Below, in pieces: positions 55,703-63,894 of a stretch of 64,000 nt of DNA. This DNA is from Streptomyces rubradiris (GTDB lineage: Bacteria; Actinomycetota; Actinomycetes; Streptomycetales; Streptomycetaceae): the NCBI RefSeq assembly GCF_016860525.1, contig NZ_BNEA01000015.1:4824001-4888000 (forward strand). The letters are read 5' to 3'. Position 1 is the stretch's first letter; each line of letters begins with the position of its first letter. The notes under the pieces are model-generated. The model saw only the letters and a list, made by a program, of their open reading frames with translations, was not told the origin of the DNA and did not search any database. The position numbers and the translations under genes are program-made.

Positions 55703-56062
55703 TCAGCCGGCGCAGAGACAGAACGGGTGCCCCGCCGGGTCGGCGTAGACACGGAAGCTGCGGGACCGGTCGGCGGTGTCCAGCGGCCTGGCGCCCAGTT
55801 CCAGCGCCTCCTTCTCGGCCGCGTCCAGGTCCGGCACGGTCAGGTCCAGGTGGAACTGCTGGGAGTGGTCAGCCGCGGGCCACTGGGGCGGCACGAACCC
55901 GGGCGCCCGCTGGAAGGCGAGCGTCGGACCGCCGGGCACCTTCAGGTCCACCCAGTCGCCGTCGTCCTCCACCGTGCCGCCCAGCACAGCGGCGTAGAAG
56001 CCGGCCAGGGCACGGGGGTCGGGACAGTCCAGGACCACGGCTTCGAGCTTGGCGAAAGCCAT
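55703..56062 (-). CDS. VOC-fold protein, tandem paralogue
   Basis: This 119-residue VOC protein starts LEAVVLDCPDPRALAGFYAAVLGG, has LAFQRAPGFVPPQWP and QQFHLDLTV, and ends RVYADPAGHPFCLC. It is shorter and slightly more streamlined than its neighbour, from which it must derive by duplication. GAGGAGG precedes ATG 56062. The divergent promoter region carries repeated GGTAAC/GTTACC sites, so both genes are probably controlled by the CGNR protein encoded opposite. Confidence 0.85.
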   Translation of the reverse strand: MAFAKLEAVVLDCPDPRALAGFYAAVLGGTVEDDGDWVDLKVPGGPTLAFQRAPGFVPPQWPAADHSQQFHLDLTVPDLDAAEKEALELGARPLDTADRSRSFRVYADPAGHPFCLCAG

Positions 56063-56077
56063 GACTACCTCCTCGTC

Positions 56078-56137
56078 GTTACCTGTAGGGAAAGGTAACC
56101 GGTAACGGTTACCCCATACTCCGCCAGAAGCGGTAAC
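56078..56137. promoter_or_regulatory. GGTAAC/GTTACC operator cluster between VOC genes and CGNR regulator
   Basis: In 60 bases there are five half-sites: GTTACC at 56078, GGTAAC at 56094, GGTAAC at 56101 with GTTACC at 56108 (the palindrome GGTAACGGTTACC), and GGTAAC at 56132. This is a dense inverted- and direct-repeat array in an 84-base divergent region. Confidence 0.65.
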
Positions 56138-56146
56138 GTCGCAAGC

Positions 56147-56653
56147 ATGAGCGAGAGATCCGCCGCTCCGGGCGGCCTGGCACTGGTCGAGTCACTGGTG
56201 AACACGCTCGACCTGGAGGCGGGTACCGACGCGCTGGACACGCCGGAGGCCCGCGTCCGGCTGGGGATCACCGAGGACGGCGTCGCCGAGGCCCGCGAAC
56301 TGCGCGAGTCGCTGCGCGCCGCGCTGCTCGCCCACGCCGGCCACCCGCCGCACCGCGCCGTGACCCCGCTCGGCACCCTGCTCGCCCGGGCCCCGCTGTA
56401 CGTCGCCGTGGACGACCACGACGGCTCCGCCCGACTGGCCCCCGCCGTGCAGGGTCCGCTGCTCTCCCGCGTCGCCACCGCCGTCGCCGAGGCGCTCGTC
56501 GCCGGCACCTGGACCAGGCTCAAGGCGTGCGAGTCCGAGACCTGCCACTGGGCGTACTACGACCGCAGCCCCGCCGGCCGCGGGCGCTGGTGCTCCATGC
56601 AGCTCTGCGGCGCCCGCGCCAAGATGCGCCGCTACCGCGCGAAGGGCCCCTGA
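56147..56653 (+). CDS. CGNR zinc-finger transcriptional regulator
   Basis: This 168-residue protein of the ABATE/CGNR family has an N-terminal helical ABATE-like domain (about 10-115; LALVESLVNTLDLEAGTDALDTPE) and a C-terminal CGNR zinc finger. The finger is C128-x4-C133 and C149-x4-C154 within ACESETCHWAYYDRSPAGRGRWCSMQLCGARAK, with the basic helix KMRRYR. It binds DNA and controls genes in response to stress or metabolites. The divergent VOC genes and the intervening GGTAAC sites are the obvious target. The stop is followed by strong terminator hairpins. Confidence 0.9.
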   Translation: MSERSAAPGGLALVESLVNTLDLEAGTDALDTPEARVRLGITEDGVAEARELRESLRAALLAHAGHPPHRAVTPLGTLLARAPLYVAVDDHDGSARLAPAVQGPLLSRVATAVAEALVAGTWTRLKACESETCHWAYYDRSPAGRGRWCSMQLCGARAKMRRYRAKGP

Positions 56654-56684
56654 CCCCCGCCACCGATGGTGCACAATGCGCACA

Positions 56685-56725
56685 GCCCCCGGTTCGGCCG
56701 ACTGAGCCTCGGCCGAACCGGGGGC
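56685..56725 (+). terminator. Strong hairpin terminator after CGNR gene
   Basis: GCCCCCGGTTCGGCCGA (56685-56701) pairs with TCGGCCGAACCGGGGGC (56709-56725): a perfect 17-base-pair stem with a 7-base loop. Confidence 0.92.
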
Positions 56726-56772
56726 GTGCGCCACGCGGAACGGCCACCACTGCCCGCGACCCGGGATGACGA

Positions 56773-56801
56773 ACGGCCCCCCGCGTCAACAGGGGGGCCG
56801 T
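56773..56801 (-). terminator. Hairpin terminator for UDP-glucose dehydrogenase
   Basis: ACGGCCCCCC (56773-56782) and GGGGGGCCGT (56792-56801) form a 10-base-pair stem, 30 bases past the stop of the minus-strand gene. Confidence 0.75.
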
Positions 56802-56830
56802 CGCTCTTCGGCGTGTCACACGCCGTGCCG

Positions 56831-58174
56831 TCAGGCCGTCGGCCGCCCCATCGCCCGGTACGTCCAGCCGGCCCGGCGCCACAGCTCCGGGTCGAGGGTG
56901 TTGCGGCCGTCGAGCAGGACCCGGGCCGCCGCGACCTCGCCCAGCGCCGCCGGGTCCAGCTCGCGGAACTCCCGCCACTCGGTCAGGTGCAGGACGACAT
57001 GGGCGCCCCGGACGGCCTCCTCCGCGGTGTCGGCGTAGCCCAGGGTCGGGAAGACCTTGCGGGCGTTGGCCATGCCCTTCGGGTCGTACACCGTCACCTG
57101 GCCGCCCTGGAGGTGGATCTGCCCGGCCACGTTCAGCGCGGGCGAGTCGCGCACGTCGTCCGAGTCCGGCTTGAAGGTGGCGCCGAGCACCGCGACCCGC
57201 TTGCCGAGGAAGGAGCCGCCGCCGAGTGCCTCCCGGGCCATCTCCACCATCTGGCCGCGCCGGCGCATGTTGATGGAGTCGATCTCGCGCAGGAAGGTCA
57301 GCGCCTGGTCGGCGCCCAGCTCGCCCGCGCGGGCCATGAACGCCCGGATGTCCTTGGGCAGACAGCCGCCACCGAAGCCGACCCCGGCGCGCAGGAACTT
57401 GTGGCCGATCCGGTCGTCGTGGCCGATGGCCTCCGCGAGCTTCGCCACGTCACCGCCGGCCGCCTCGCACACCTCCGCCATCGCGTTGATGAAGGAGATC
57501 TTGGTGGCGAGGAAGGAGTTCGCGGCCGTCTTCACCAGCTCCGCGGTCGGGAAGTCGGTGACGACGAACGGCGTGCCCTCGGCCACCGGCGTCGCGTACA
57601 CCTCGCGCAGCAGCTTCTCGGCGCGCTCGCCACGGACGCCGACCACGATCCGGTCCGGGTGCAGGGTGTCCTGGACGGCGAAGCCCTCGCGCAGGAACTC
57701 CGGGTTCCAGGCCAGCTCGGCGTCCGCGCCCGCCGGGGCGTGCTCGGCGAGGTAGGCCGCCAGCCGCTCGGCGGAGCCCACCGGCACGGTCGACTTGCCC
57801 ACGACCAGGGCCGGGCCGTGCAGATGCGGGGCGAGGGAGGCGATCGCGGAGTCCACGTACGACATGTCGCAGGCGTACTCGCCGTGCTTCTGCGGGGTGT
57901 TGACGCACACGAAGTGCACATCGCCGAAGGCCCCGGCCTCGGCCCAGTCCGTGGTGAACCGCAGCCGCCCGGTCGAGCCCTCGATCCCGGCGACGTGCCT
58001 GCGCAGCAGCTCCTGGAGCCCCGGCTCGTACATCGGCGTCTCGCCGCGCTCCAGCAGCGCGATCTTCTCGGGTACGACGTCCAGGCCCAGCACCTCGAAG
58101 CCCAGCTCGGCCATGGCCGCGGCGTGCGTGGCGCCGAGGTAGCCGGTGCCGATCACGGTGATCTTCAGGCTCAT
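56831..58174 (-). CDS. UDP-glucose 6-dehydrogenase
   Basis: This 447-residue NAD-dependent enzyme oxidises UDP-glucose to UDP-glucuronate. The N-terminal Rossmann motif is ITVIGTGYLG (GxGxxG at 9-14). Other landmarks are FVCVNTPQ, GKSTVPVGSAE, NPEFLREG, ELVKTAANSFLATKISFINAMAE (active-site Lys) and GFGGGCLPKDI with the catalytic C271. The C-terminal domain binds UDP. GGAG precedes ATG 58174. UDP-glucuronate serves in capsule or wall-polymer synthesis; a GtrA gene, two LCP ligases and a glycosyltransferase in the window fit envelope polymer assembly. Confidence 0.95.
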   Translation of the reverse strand: MSLKITVIGTGYLGATHAAAMAELGFEVLGLDVVPEKIALLERGETPMYEPGLQELLRRHVAGIEGSTGRLRFTTDWAEAGAFGDVHFVCVNTPQKHGEYACDMSYVDSAIASLAPHLHGPALVVGKSTVPVGSAERLAAYLAEHAPAGADAELAWNPEFLREGFAVQDTLHPDRIVVGVRGERAEKLLREVYATPVAEGTPFVVTDFPTAELVKTAANSFLATKISFINAMAEVCEAAGGDVAKLAEAIGHDDRIGHKFLRAGVGFGGGCLPKDIRAFMARAGELGADQALTFLREIDSINMRRRGQMVEMAREALGGGSFLGKRVAVLGATFKPDSDDVRDSPALNVAGQIHLQGGQVTVYDPKGMANARKVFPTLGYADTAEEAVRGAHVVLHLTEWREFRELDPAALGEVAAARVLLDGRNTLDPELWRRAGWTYRAMGRPTA

Positions 58175-58307
58175 GGGTGCTCCAGCTCGGGTCCGTCGGT
58201 CGTGCTCGGTCATGCGGGCCCGAGCATATCCGGGCCGCTCGCGGGGCATTTCTCCCGCTGTCGCGTAGGTCACGTAGGCGGGTGAGGGCCGGACCTCTAA
58301 AATTTGA

Positions 58308-58323
58308 GTTACTTAACGGTAAT
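58308..58323 (+). promoter_or_regulatory. Operator-like element upstream of acyl-CoA dehydrogenase
   Basis: GTTACTTAACGGTAAT is a near-palindrome (GTTAC and GGTAAT with a 5-base centre), about 40 bases before the start codon. It is AT-rich against its background and resembles a TetR-type lipid-metabolism operator, though the regulator is unknown. Confidence 0.4.
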
Positions 58324-58362
58324 TAGCGTCAGTATCACTGCGTCTTTGGAGCGTGAGAGACC

Positions 58363-59520
58363 GTGGCCGGATCGGCTGACTTCGACCTGTACCGCCCGTC
58401 CGAGGAGCACGACATGCTCCGGGACGCCGTCCGCTCCCTGGTCGAGGCGAAGATCGCGCCGTACGCCGCGGTGGTGGACGAGGAGGCCCGCTTCCCGCAG
58501 GAGGCCCTCGACGCCCTGGTGGCGAACGACCTGCACGCCGTGCACGTCCCCGAGGAGTACGGCGGCTCCGGCGCCGACGCGCTCGCCACGGTCATCGTGA
58601 TCGAGGAGGTCGCCCGCGCCTGTGTCTCCTCCTCGCTCATCCCGGCCGTGAACAAGCTGGGCTCGCTGCCGGTGATCCTCTCCGGCTCCGAGGAGCTGAA
58701 GAAGAAGTACCTGGGCCCGCTGGCCAAGGGCGACGCGATGTTCTCGTACTGCCTCTCCGAGCCGGACGCGGGCTCGGACGCGGCCGGCATGAAGACCAAG
58801 GCCGTCCGCGACGGCGACCACTGGGTGCTCAACGGCGTCAAGCGCTGGATCACCAACGCGGGCGTCTCCGAGTACTACACGGTGATGGCCGTGACGGACC
58901 CCTCGAAGCGCTCGAAGGGCATCTCCGCCTTCGTCGTGGAGAAGTCCGACGAGGGCGTCTCCTTCGGCGCCCCGGAGAAGAAGCTCGGCATCAAGGGCTC
59001 CCCGACCCGCGAGGTCTACTTCGACAACGTCCGCATCCCCGCCGACCGCATGATCGGCGAGGAGGGCACCGGCTTCATGACGGCCATGAAGACCCTGGAC
59101 CACACCCGCATCACCATCGCGGCCCAGGCCCTCGGCGTCGCCCAGGGCGCCTTCGACTACGCCAAGGGCTACGTCCAGGAGCGCAAGCAGTTCGGCAAGC
59201 CGATCGCCGACTTCCAGGGCATCCAGTTCATGCTCGCCGACATGTCGATGAAGATCTCGGCGGCCCGCGCCCTCACCTACCAGGCCGCCGCCGCCTCCGA
59301 GCGCGGCGACGCCGACCTCACCTACCTCGGCGCCGCCGCCAAGTGCTTCGCCTCGGACGTCGCCATGGAGGTCACCACCGACGCCGTCCAGCTCCTCGGC
59401 GGCTACGGCTACACCCGCGACTACCCGGTGGAGCGCATGATGCGCGACGCCAAGATCACCCAGATCTACGAGGGCACGAACCAGGTCCAGCGCATCGTCA
59501 TGGCGCGCAACCTGCCGTAG
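58363..59520 (+). CDS. Acyl-CoA dehydrogenase
   Basis: This 385-residue FAD enzyme introduces the alpha-beta double bond in acyl-CoA. It has the N-terminal helical domain, the FAD-binding block AMFSYCLSEPDAGSDAAGMKTKAV, WITNAGVSEYYTVMAVTD, GIKGSPTREVYFDNVRIPADRMIG and the C-terminal LLGGYGYTRDYPVERMMRDAKITQIYEGTNQVQR with catalytic Glu at 370. This Glu position is typical of short/medium-chain enzymes. GGAG lies upstream of GTG 58363. It is divergent from the UDP-glucose dehydrogenase gene. A likely operator sits in its promoter region. Confidence 0.93.
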   Translation: MAGSADFDLYRPSEEHDMLRDAVRSLVEAKIAPYAAVVDEEARFPQEALDALVANDLHAVHVPEEYGGSGADALATVIVIEEVARACVSSSLIPAVNKLGSLPVILSGSEELKKKYLGPLAKGDAMFSYCLSEPDAGSDAAGMKTKAVRDGDHWVLNGVKRWITNAGVSEYYTVMAVTDPSKRSKGISAFVVEKSDEGVSFGAPEKKLGIKGSPTREVYFDNVRIPADRMIGEEGTGFMTAMKTLDHTRITIAAQALGVAQGAFDYAKGYVQERKQFGKPIADFQGIQFMLADMSMKISAARALTYQAAAASERGDADLTYLGAAAKCFASDVAMEVTTDAVQLLGGYGYTRDYPVERMMRDAKITQIYEGTNQVQRIVMARNLP

Positions 59521-59542
59521 CCGTCCGGGGGTTCGGGGTCTT

Positions 59543-59570
59543 CGGAAGGCGTCCCTCCGGGCGCCTTCCG
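59543..59570 (+). terminator. Hairpin terminator after acyl-CoA dehydrogenase
   Basis: CGGAAGGCG (59543-59551) and CGCCTTCCG (59562-59570) form a 9-base-pair stem 22 bases past the stop. Confidence 0.75.
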
Positions 59571-59723
59571 GCGACGACGACCCGCTCGTCCTTCTGGCCG
59601 GCCTCCTGCTCCGGGCCGTGGACCGGTGAGGGGGCGCGGGCCCGACGTGCGGGGTGGCGGGGCCGGGCGTAAGACGGAAGGGCACGGGGTCCGCCCCGGG
59701 CCCCCGCCTTCCCAGGAGGAGCC

Positions 59724-60089
59724 ATGACCCAGTCGCCGACGATGCCCGCGCTCACGCGGGAGATGCAGGACTGCATCGCCGCCTGCATGGACTGCCACAG
59801 CATCTGCGAGGAGACCATGAGCTCCTGCATGCAGAAGGGCGGCCAGCAGCAGATGCAGATCATGCGCGCGCTGATGGACTGCTCCGAGACCACCCGGATG
59901 TGCGCCGACATGATGATGCGCCGCTCGCCCATGCACACCGACATGTGCGCGCTGTGTGCCAAGGCGTGCGACATGTGCGCCGAGGCGTGTACCACCATGC
60001 CGGACGACCAGCAGCTGACGCGCTGTGCCGAGGCGTGTCGCCGCTGTGCCGAGAGCTGCCGGACGATGGCGGGCGCCGGGCGCGTGTAG
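59724..60089 (+). CDS. Four-helix-bundle copper-storage-like (Csp) protein
   Basis: This 121-residue helical protein has 16 cysteines at positions 17, 21, 24, 28, 35, 53, 60, 75, 78, 82, 85, 89, 101, 105, 108 and 112. Most are spaced CxxxC, CxxC or C-x6/7-C along amphipathic helices rich in Met (DCIAACMDCHSICEE, MCALCAKACDMCAEAC, RCAEACRRCAESC). This is the pattern of Csp proteins, in which a cysteine-lined four-helix bundle holds many Cu(I) ions. There is no signal peptide, so it is the cytosolic Csp3 type. AGGAGGAG precedes ATG 59724. No copper chaperone or exporter gene is adjacent. Confidence 0.88.
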   Translation: MTQSPTMPALTREMQDCIAACMDCHSICEETMSSCMQKGGQQQMQIMRALMDCSETTRMCADMMMRRSPMHTDMCALCAKACDMCAEACTTMPDDQQLTRCAEACRRCAESCRTMAGAGRV

Positions 60090-60197
60090 CCCCGCAACGG
60101 CAGCCGCAGCCGCAGCCGCGACGGCACGGCCGGGGGCACCCGGCCCGGCGCACCCGCGCCCCGCTTCCCGGCGCCCCCGGCCCTCGCTCCCCGGCGC

Positions 60198-61520
60198 CTA
60201 GTTCCCGGAGACGGTGACCTTCTCGCCGTTGTTCAGCTCGTCCACCAGCGTCTTCACCTTGGCCTTGTCCCAGACCAGGTTGCCGCCCGCGGAACCGGAG
60301 ATCGGCATGTTCATCGAGGTGCCGTCACCGCCGCTGACGCCCTTCATCGCCCAGAACATCGACGCCAGGTCCCACAGCGACATGTCCTTGTCGACGATCA
60401 GGGAGTCCAGGCCCGCGCCCATGGTCGGGTAGAACGTGAACGGGTTCAGGATCGTCGACGGCGTCGCCACCTGGTGGGCCAGGGCGGCGAGGAACTTCTG
60501 CTGGTTCTTGGTCCGCTGGAGGTCGGAGGCGGCGAACGCGTGCCGGGTGCGCACGAACGCGAGGGCCTCCTGGCCGTTCAGCGTCTGCTTGCCGGCCTCG
60601 AAGTCGGCGCCCGACCACTTGTCCTTGAAGCCCTTGTCGATGGTGATCTCGACACCGCCCACCGCGTCCACGATGCTGGCGAACCCCTGGAAGCCGATCT
60701 CCACGTAGTGGTCGATGCGCAGCCCGGTGTTGGCCTCGATCGTGCGGACCAGCAGCGTCGGCCCGTCCTCGGCGTAGGTGGCGTTCAGCTTGGCGTGCCG
60801 GCCCTGCGCCGGGAACACCTTCCCGGACGTCGACCCCTGGTACGACGGCACCACCACGTCCGAGTCGCGCGGCAGCGAGATCAGCGTGTCGCCGTTGTCG
60901 CCGACGTGCAGGATCATCATCGAGTCGGTGCGCTTGCCGTCGGCGCCGCCGGTGTGCAGCTTCTTCTTGTCCTCCTTGGACATGCCCTCACGGCTGTCCG
61001 AGCCGACGATCAGGTAGTTCGTGCCGTCGCCGCCCTCCGGCCGGTCGATGACCGTGGACAGGTCCACCTCGCGGCGCAGCTTGGAGTCGGCCCAGAAGTA
61101 GGTCGCGACCGACGTGACGACCAGCACACCCGCCACCGTGATCGCCGTCCACTTGATCCGCCGCCGCCAGTTCGGCGCCGGACGCGGGCCCCGGGCGGGC
61201 GCGCCCCCCGGAGCGCCCGGACCGCGACCGCCGGGGGTGCCGTAGACCTGGCCGGTGTTGTAGCCGCTGTCGTACCCGCCGCCGGTGCCCGGTTCATGGC
61301 CCCGGCCGTCCACGTACGACGGCTGCTGCGGCACCCCGGCACCGTACGGCGGCACCGCCGGGCCGGAGCCGTCGTGCCCCGAGCGCGGTCCGGGCGGTAC
61401 CGCCGGGCCGCGCCGCACCTGACGCATCACGCGGGCGCTCTCCGGCTGCGCGCCGGCACTGCCGCGTCCGTAGCGCGGGCCGCGGTTGTCGTCGGACCAT
61501 CCCTCGGGCCAGTCATTCAT
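60198..61520 (-). CDS. LytR-CpsA-Psr (LCP) family ligase
   Basis: This 440-residue membrane protein has a long disordered cytoplasmic N-terminus rich in Gly/Pro (1-115), a span at about 122-142 (WTAITVAGVLVVTSVATYFW), and an external LCP domain. LCP motifs are NYLIVGSDSREG, GKRTDSMMILHV, TLISLPRDSDVVVP, KLNATYAEDGPTLLVRTIE and GKQTLNGQEALAFVRTRH (conserved RTRH). LCP enzymes transfer wall polymers from a lipid carrier to peptidoglycan. ATG 61520 lacks a ribosome-binding site and is preceded by a CACACT element, suggesting a leaderless mRNA. It is divergent from the thioesterase gene. Confidence 0.92.
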   Translation of the reverse strand: MNDWPEGWSDDNRGPRYGRGSAGAQPESARVMRQVRRGPAVPPGPRSGHDGSGPAVPPYGAGVPQQPSYVDGRGHEPGTGGGYDSGYNTGQVYGTPGGRGPGAPGGAPARGPRPAPNWRRRIKWTAITVAGVLVVTSVATYFWADSKLRREVDLSTVIDRPEGGDGTNYLIVGSDSREGMSKEDKKKLHTGGADGKRTDSMMILHVGDNGDTLISLPRDSDVVVPSYQGSTSGKVFPAQGRHAKLNATYAEDGPTLLVRTIEANTGLRIDHYVEIGFQGFASIVDAVGGVEITIDKGFKDKWSGADFEAGKQTLNGQEALAFVRTRHAFAASDLQRTKNQQKFLAALAHQVATPSTILNPFTFYPTMGAGLDSLIVDKDMSLWDLASMFWAMKGVSGGDGTSMNMPISGSAGGNLVWDKAKVKTLVDELNNGEKVTVSGN

Positions 61521-61639
61521 GCGCACCAGTGTGCCGGGCGCAGCGGTGTGCCGGACAAGGGCTGTCGGAAAAACAGGGCGGTGCTGTTGCGAAGCCGACA
61601 CAAATTCCGCGAATGCGCCGTCGGCATAAGGTGGAGGGC

Positions 61640-62188
61640 ATGACAGACCAGGCCACGGAAGTGGAACCGGAGATCCCGGGCAAGCCCACCTCCGCCTCCC
61701 GCACCACCCTCAGCCACATCATGACCCACAGCGACACCAACCTGCTGGGGACGGTGCACGGCGGGGTGATCATGAAGCTGGTCGACGACGCGGCGGGCGC
61801 CGTGGCCGGCCGGCACTCCGGCGGACCCGCCGTCACCGCGTCCATGGACGAGATGGCGTTCCTGGAGCCGGTGCGCGTCGGCGACCTGGTCCATGTGAAG
61901 GCACAGGTGAACTGGACCGGCCGGACCTCGATGGAGGTCGGCGTCCGGGTCCTCGCCGAGCGCTGGAACGAGTCGGCCCCGCCCACCCAGGTCGGCTCCG
62001 CGTACCTGGTCTTCGCCGCGGTGGACGCCGACGGCAAGCCGCGCCGGGTGCCGCCGGTCATACCCGAGACCGACCGCGACCGCCGCCGCTACCAGGAGGC
62101 GCAGATCCGCCGCACCCACCGCCTGGCCCGCCGCCGCGCCATCCGCGAGCTGCGCGAACAGCGGGCGGCGGAGGGCTTCGAGGACTGA
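61640..62188 (+). CDS. Acyl-CoA thioesterase (hotdog, BFIT/CTE type)
   Basis: This 182-residue hotdog-fold thioesterase has the motif MTHSDTNLLGTVHGGVIMKLVDDAAGAVAGRH, with N34 and the HGG turn at the entrance of the central helix. The stretch ASMDEMAFLEPVRVGDLVHVKAQVNWTGRTSMEVGVRVLAE and the basic C-terminal helix (RTHRLARRRAIRELREQRAAE) follow. It would hydrolyse medium or long acyl-CoA. GGTGGAGGG immediately precedes ATG 61640. It lies between two LCP genes of opposite orientation. Confidence 0.9.
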   Translation: MTDQATEVEPEIPGKPTSASRTTLSHIMTHSDTNLLGTVHGGVIMKLVDDAAGAVAGRHSGGPAVTASMDEMAFLEPVRVGDLVHVKAQVNWTGRTSMEVGVRVLAERWNESAPPTQVGSAYLVFAAVDADGKPRRVPPVIPETDRDRRRYQEAQIRRTHRLARRRAIRELREQRAAEGFED

Positions 62189-62276
62189 GCGCCCCCGGGA
62201 AGCACCCAGAACACCGAGCACACCGAGAACACACCGCACACCGCCGCGCCGCCGTACGGCACGGGCGGCCCACCGC

Positions 62277-63767
62277 TCAGCACACCACCTCGTCGCCCCG
62301 CAGCACGCTCTGTTCCGGGCGGCCCGGGTCGTCGAACCGCACGCGGCGGACGTCCTTGAAGTCGGCGCCGGCCGTCACCTTCAGCAGCGGTCCCTGGCCC
62401 GGCACCGCCCGCAGCTCGCTGCCCGGCAGGGCCGCGGCCAGGGAGCGGGCGGAGCGGTCCCAGCGGGGGTCGTAGAAGACCAGCGTGCGGGGCACGTGGG
62501 CGGGGGCGGTCACCGGCCGGTGGGTGGTGGCGAAACCGGTCGCCGCGAGCGCCGCGTCGAGGCGCTTGCCCAGCCCCACGGTGCCCGTGCCGTTCGCCAC
62601 CTGCACCCGGATCGTCTCCGGCGCCACCTCCACCGGCACCGGCGCGGGTCCCCGGGAGCGGCGCGCGGGGTCCTGGGCCAGCGGCTTGTCGTCGCGTACC
62701 GCCGCGAACAGCTTCGCCGCCTTCGCCGTGTCCCACTTCAGGGTCGAGCCGATGCCCTTGACCTGGTAGTCCAGCCGCCCGATGGGCACGGTGGTGAATT
62801 CCGAGGAGGACGGCGAGAAGTTCCGCATCGCCCGGCCGAGGTCGAGCAGCTCGTCGGTGCCGAAGCCCGCGTCCGCGCGGACCGAGCCGAGCACGGCCCG
62901 GGTCACGTCCCGGAACCGCATCGGGTTCAGCAGCACCCCGGAGGAGGTCGTCTTGTCGAGCAGCGCGGCCAGGAACCGCTGCTGCCGTTTCATCCGGCCC
63001 AGGTCGCTGGCCCCGTCGACGTGCCGGGCGCGCACGTACTGGAGGGCCTGCCCGCCCCGCAGGGTGTGCCGTCCGGGGGCGAGGTCGAGCCCGGTGTACC
63101 GGTCCTTCAGCGGGGTCGGCGTGCAGACCTCGACCCCGCCGAGCACGTCCACGGTCCGCATGAAGCTGGTGAAGTCGACCTCCAGGTAGTGGTCGATCTT
63201 CACGTGGGTCATGTTCTCCACCGTGCGGATGGTCAGCTGCGGGCCGCCCTCGGCGTAGGCCGCGTTGAGCCTGACCGGGTGCGGGCCGTGCCGCCGCCCC
63301 GAGTTCCGGTCGGTGTGCGCCGGCATCTCGGCGTAGGAGTCGCGTGGCAGGCTCACCACCGTGGCCCGCTCCCGGTCGTCGGCGACGTGCACGATCATCA
63401 TGGTGTCGGTGCAGTGGCAGGGCTGGCCGCCCAGCCGGAAGGCGCGCCGGTCCCGCTCGCTGACCCTGTCCCGGGCGTCGGTGCCGACCAGCAGCACGTT
63501 CATGCCGTGCCCGCCCCGGGGCCGGTTCTTCATGTCCTTGAAGGCGTCGATCCGGGCGATGCCCGCGTCCAGGCTGCTGACCACCGCGTGGCCGATCCCG
63601 GCGGAGGCGAGCACCACGACCGACAGGGTGGTGACCGCCCGCATGGCCCAGCGGGGCCGCCGTGGCGGCCGGACCGGCGTCATGGCCCGCTCGGGCGGGC
63701 GCGGCACACGGCGGGGCGGCTGCGGGCGGCGCTGCGGACGCGCCGGGGACCGGGGCGGGCTGGGCAA
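62277..63767 (-). CDS. LCP family ligase with LytR C-terminal domain
   Basis: This 496-residue LCP protein has a Pro/Arg-rich cytoplasmic leader (1-40), a span at 42-63, an LCP domain at about 80-335 and a LytR C-terminal domain at about 370-470. LCP motifs are NVLLVGTDARD, DTMMIVHVADD, VSLPRDSYAEMP, RLNAAYAEGGPQLTIRTVE and LQYVRARHVDGASDLGRMKRQQRFL. The LytR segment reads IRVQVANGTGTVGLGKRLDAALAATGF. The TTG start at 63767 is preceded by GGAGG at 7 bases; the next in-frame ATG (63683) lacks a ribosome-binding site. The reverse-strand neighbour is a divergent glycosyltransferase, supporting a role in wall-polymer attachment. Confidence 0.9.
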   Translation of the reverse strand: MPSPPRSPARPQRRPQPPRRVPRPPERAMTPVRPPRRPRWAMRAVTTLSVVVLASAGIGHAVVSSLDAGIARIDAFKDMKNRPRGGHGMNVLLVGTDARDRVSERDRRAFRLGGQPCHCTDTMMIVHVADDRERATVVSLPRDSYAEMPAHTDRNSGRRHGPHPVRLNAAYAEGGPQLTIRTVENMTHVKIDHYLEVDFTSFMRTVDVLGGVEVCTPTPLKDRYTGLDLAPGRHTLRGGQALQYVRARHVDGASDLGRMKRQQRFLAALLDKTTSSGVLLNPMRFRDVTRAVLGSVRADAGFGTDELLDLGRAMRNFSPSSSEFTTVPIGRLDYQVKGIGSTLKWDTAKAAKLFAAVRDDKPLAQDPARRSRGPAPVPVEVAPETIRVQVANGTGTVGLGKRLDAALAATGFATTHRPVTAPAHVPRTLVFYDPRWDRSARSLAAALPGSELRAVPGQGPLLKVTAGADFKDVRRVRFDDPGRPEQSVLRGDEVVC

Positions 63768-63894
63768 GGGGACACCTCCGGACGAGGCCGTACGCGGAAT
63801 CCTGGAGCACAGTAGGCCGATACGATCTCCAGCCCGCGCCGCGGCCCCGGTGGCGCGCATCCGTGTCCCCCGTTCGCGGTAACGTGAGGCTCCT

